DNA from: Variovorax paradoxus
Lineage (GTDB): Bacteria; Pseudomonadota; Gammaproteobacteria; Burkholderiales; Burkholderiaceae_C
Direction of reading: 5' to 3'
DNA length: 64,000 nucleotides
Assembly: GCF_009498455.1 (NCBI RefSeq)
Contig: NZ_CP045644.1
Location: forward strand, 6,079,001 to 6,143,000
In this document: positions 63,339-64,000 of the stretch, in pieces
Position numbering within the stretch: the first letter of the stretch is position 1
Layout of the letters: each line of letters opens with the position of its first letter
Translations under genes and position numbers: made by a program
Notes under the pieces: model-generated
The model's input: the letters and a program-made list of their open reading frames with translations, nothing else
Database searches by the model: none
Told to the model about the DNA's origin: nothing

Positions 63339-64000
63339 GTGAGCGCGCTGCGCCGCTTCACCGATCGCCTGCGCCGCACCAGCCTGTGGCAGCGGCTCGC
63401 GCTGCTGCTGTTCCCCGCCCTGCTGCTGGTGACGGGCCTCGAGCTGTGGATGACGCGGCACGACGCGCTGGCCGCGGCCAATGCGGCCTACGACCGCTCG
63501 CTGCTCGGCGCGCTCAAGTCGATCGACGCGAACATCTCCACCGTCTCGGGCGGGCTCTCGGTCGAACTGCCGTACACGATGTTCGAGTTCTTCGAGCTCA
63601 CAGCCAGCGGACAGGTGTTCTTTCGCGTCGCGACCTCCGATGGGCTCGTGGAACTGGGCAGCGCCGACCTGCCTGCGCCAGCCGTCGAGCCCGCGATGGG
63701 CGTGCCGGCCTTCTACGACGCCACCTACTTCGGCGAAGCCGTGCGGCTCGCGGCCTACCGGCGCGACCTCGACCGTGCGCCGGCCGGCAGCACCGGGCGC
63801 AGCGTGCTGATCCAGGTCGGCGAGAGCACGCGCTCGCGCCAGGAGTTCACAAGCCGCTTCGTGCGCAGCGCGGCGCTGCGCGACGGGTTGATCCTTGCGA
63901 TGCTGCTGTGCGGCACCGCGCTGGCGCTGGCCGCGGCGCTGCGCCCGCTGTCGCGGCTGGCGCGCGAGGTGCAGGCGCGCTCGCCCGACGACCTGACGCG
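63339..64000 (+). CDS. Sensor histidine kinase (TctE-like), N-terminal part
   Basis: The frame opens with GTG 63339 directly after the regulator stop and continues to the right edge (220 codons), so the kinase core is outside the window. Visible are a first membrane helix (WQRLALLLFPALLLVTGLEL, about 18-37), a periplasmic domain with AAYDRSLLGALKSIDANIS and VELPYTMFEFFELTASGQVF, which match the 2CSK_N sensor domain of TctE-like kinases, and the start of a second helix (LRDGLILAMLLCGTALALAA, about 180-199). The ligand of such kinases is often a tricarboxylate. Truncated by the window, not by mutation. Confidence 0.88.
   Translation, partial: MSALRRFTDRLRRTSLWQRLALLLFPALLLVTGLELWMTRHDALAAANAAYDRSLLGALKSIDANISTVSGGLSVELPYTMFEFFELTASGQVFFRVATSDGLVELGSADLPAPAVEPAMGVPAFYDATYFGEAVRLAAYRRDLDRAPAGSTGRSVLIQVGESTRSRQEFTSRFVRSAALRDGLILAMLLCGTALALAAALRPLSRLAREVQARSPDDLT

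Overview
The window is GC-rich, densely coded DNA that looks like the chromosome of a Comamonadaceae-type betaproteobacterium, most likely Variovorax or a close relative. This is inferred from gene content and order (two Bug-family receptors, a quinate/shikimate-protocatechuate cluster, paired DUF1800/DUF1501 genes, a gcvTHP operon behind a tandem glycine riboswitch); no rRNA, tRNA or taxonomic marker gene is present to prove it.

Layout. 1-3721: an envelope-modification locus, with an EptA-like gene cut by the left edge and two PAP2 phosphatases on the minus strand, divergent from an OmpR/QseC-type two-component pair. 3738-5853: a coupled SDR - DMT exporter - thioesterase operon. 5995-7698: ETF-ubiquinone oxidoreductase with a clear terminator. 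8882-12825: a D-erythronate-type dehydrogenase and a three-part TRAP transporter. 12889-14977: a divergent AraC regulator and MFS exporter, then a large palindromic repeat. 15227-17111: small genes and a peptidoglycan amidase. 17168-22004: glycine riboswitch and gcvT-gcvH-gcvP. 22036-29505: mostly minus-strand housekeeping or uncharacterised genes (DUF3014, esterase, nitronate monooxygenase, MurA paralogue, DUF3883-like).

29614-33747 carries an unusual three-gene set: a cytoplasm-type subtilase, a stand-alone small protein resembling the subtilase's own pro-region, and a phospholipase-D-fold protein. 33738-37106 is a LysR-controlled M20 amidohydrolase plus Bug receptor. 37119-43457 holds small genes, an exported amidohydrolase, a DTW-domain protein, a DUF1800/DUF1501 pair (the DUF1501 gene has two frameshifts, with a tandem repeat between the two genes) and a DsbA/FrnE-like oxidoreductase.

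43510-54577 is a catabolic cluster. Two AroE-like dehydrogenases, QsuB (3-dehydroshikimate dehydratase), PcaB, PcaC and PcaD would carry shikimate or quinate carbon through protocatechuate towards 3-oxoadipate, but no pcaGH ring-cleavage dioxygenase is in the window. Two MFS carriers and a Bug receptor would supply substrate. A divergent IclR regulator sits upstream, and one 12-bp sequence occurs both in its intergenic region and in front of qsuB, suggesting one regulon.

54580-62458 is a type VI secretion effector island read on the minus strand: VgrG, DUF4123 chaperone, two DUF3304 lipoproteins (likely immunity) and a DUF2235/Tle1-like lipase, followed by a decayed gene fragment. The second DUF3304 gene begins with a leader that resembles the first codons of the lipase, which points to an old tandem duplication. 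62673-64000: a TctD/TctE-like two-component system, with the sensor cut by the right edge.
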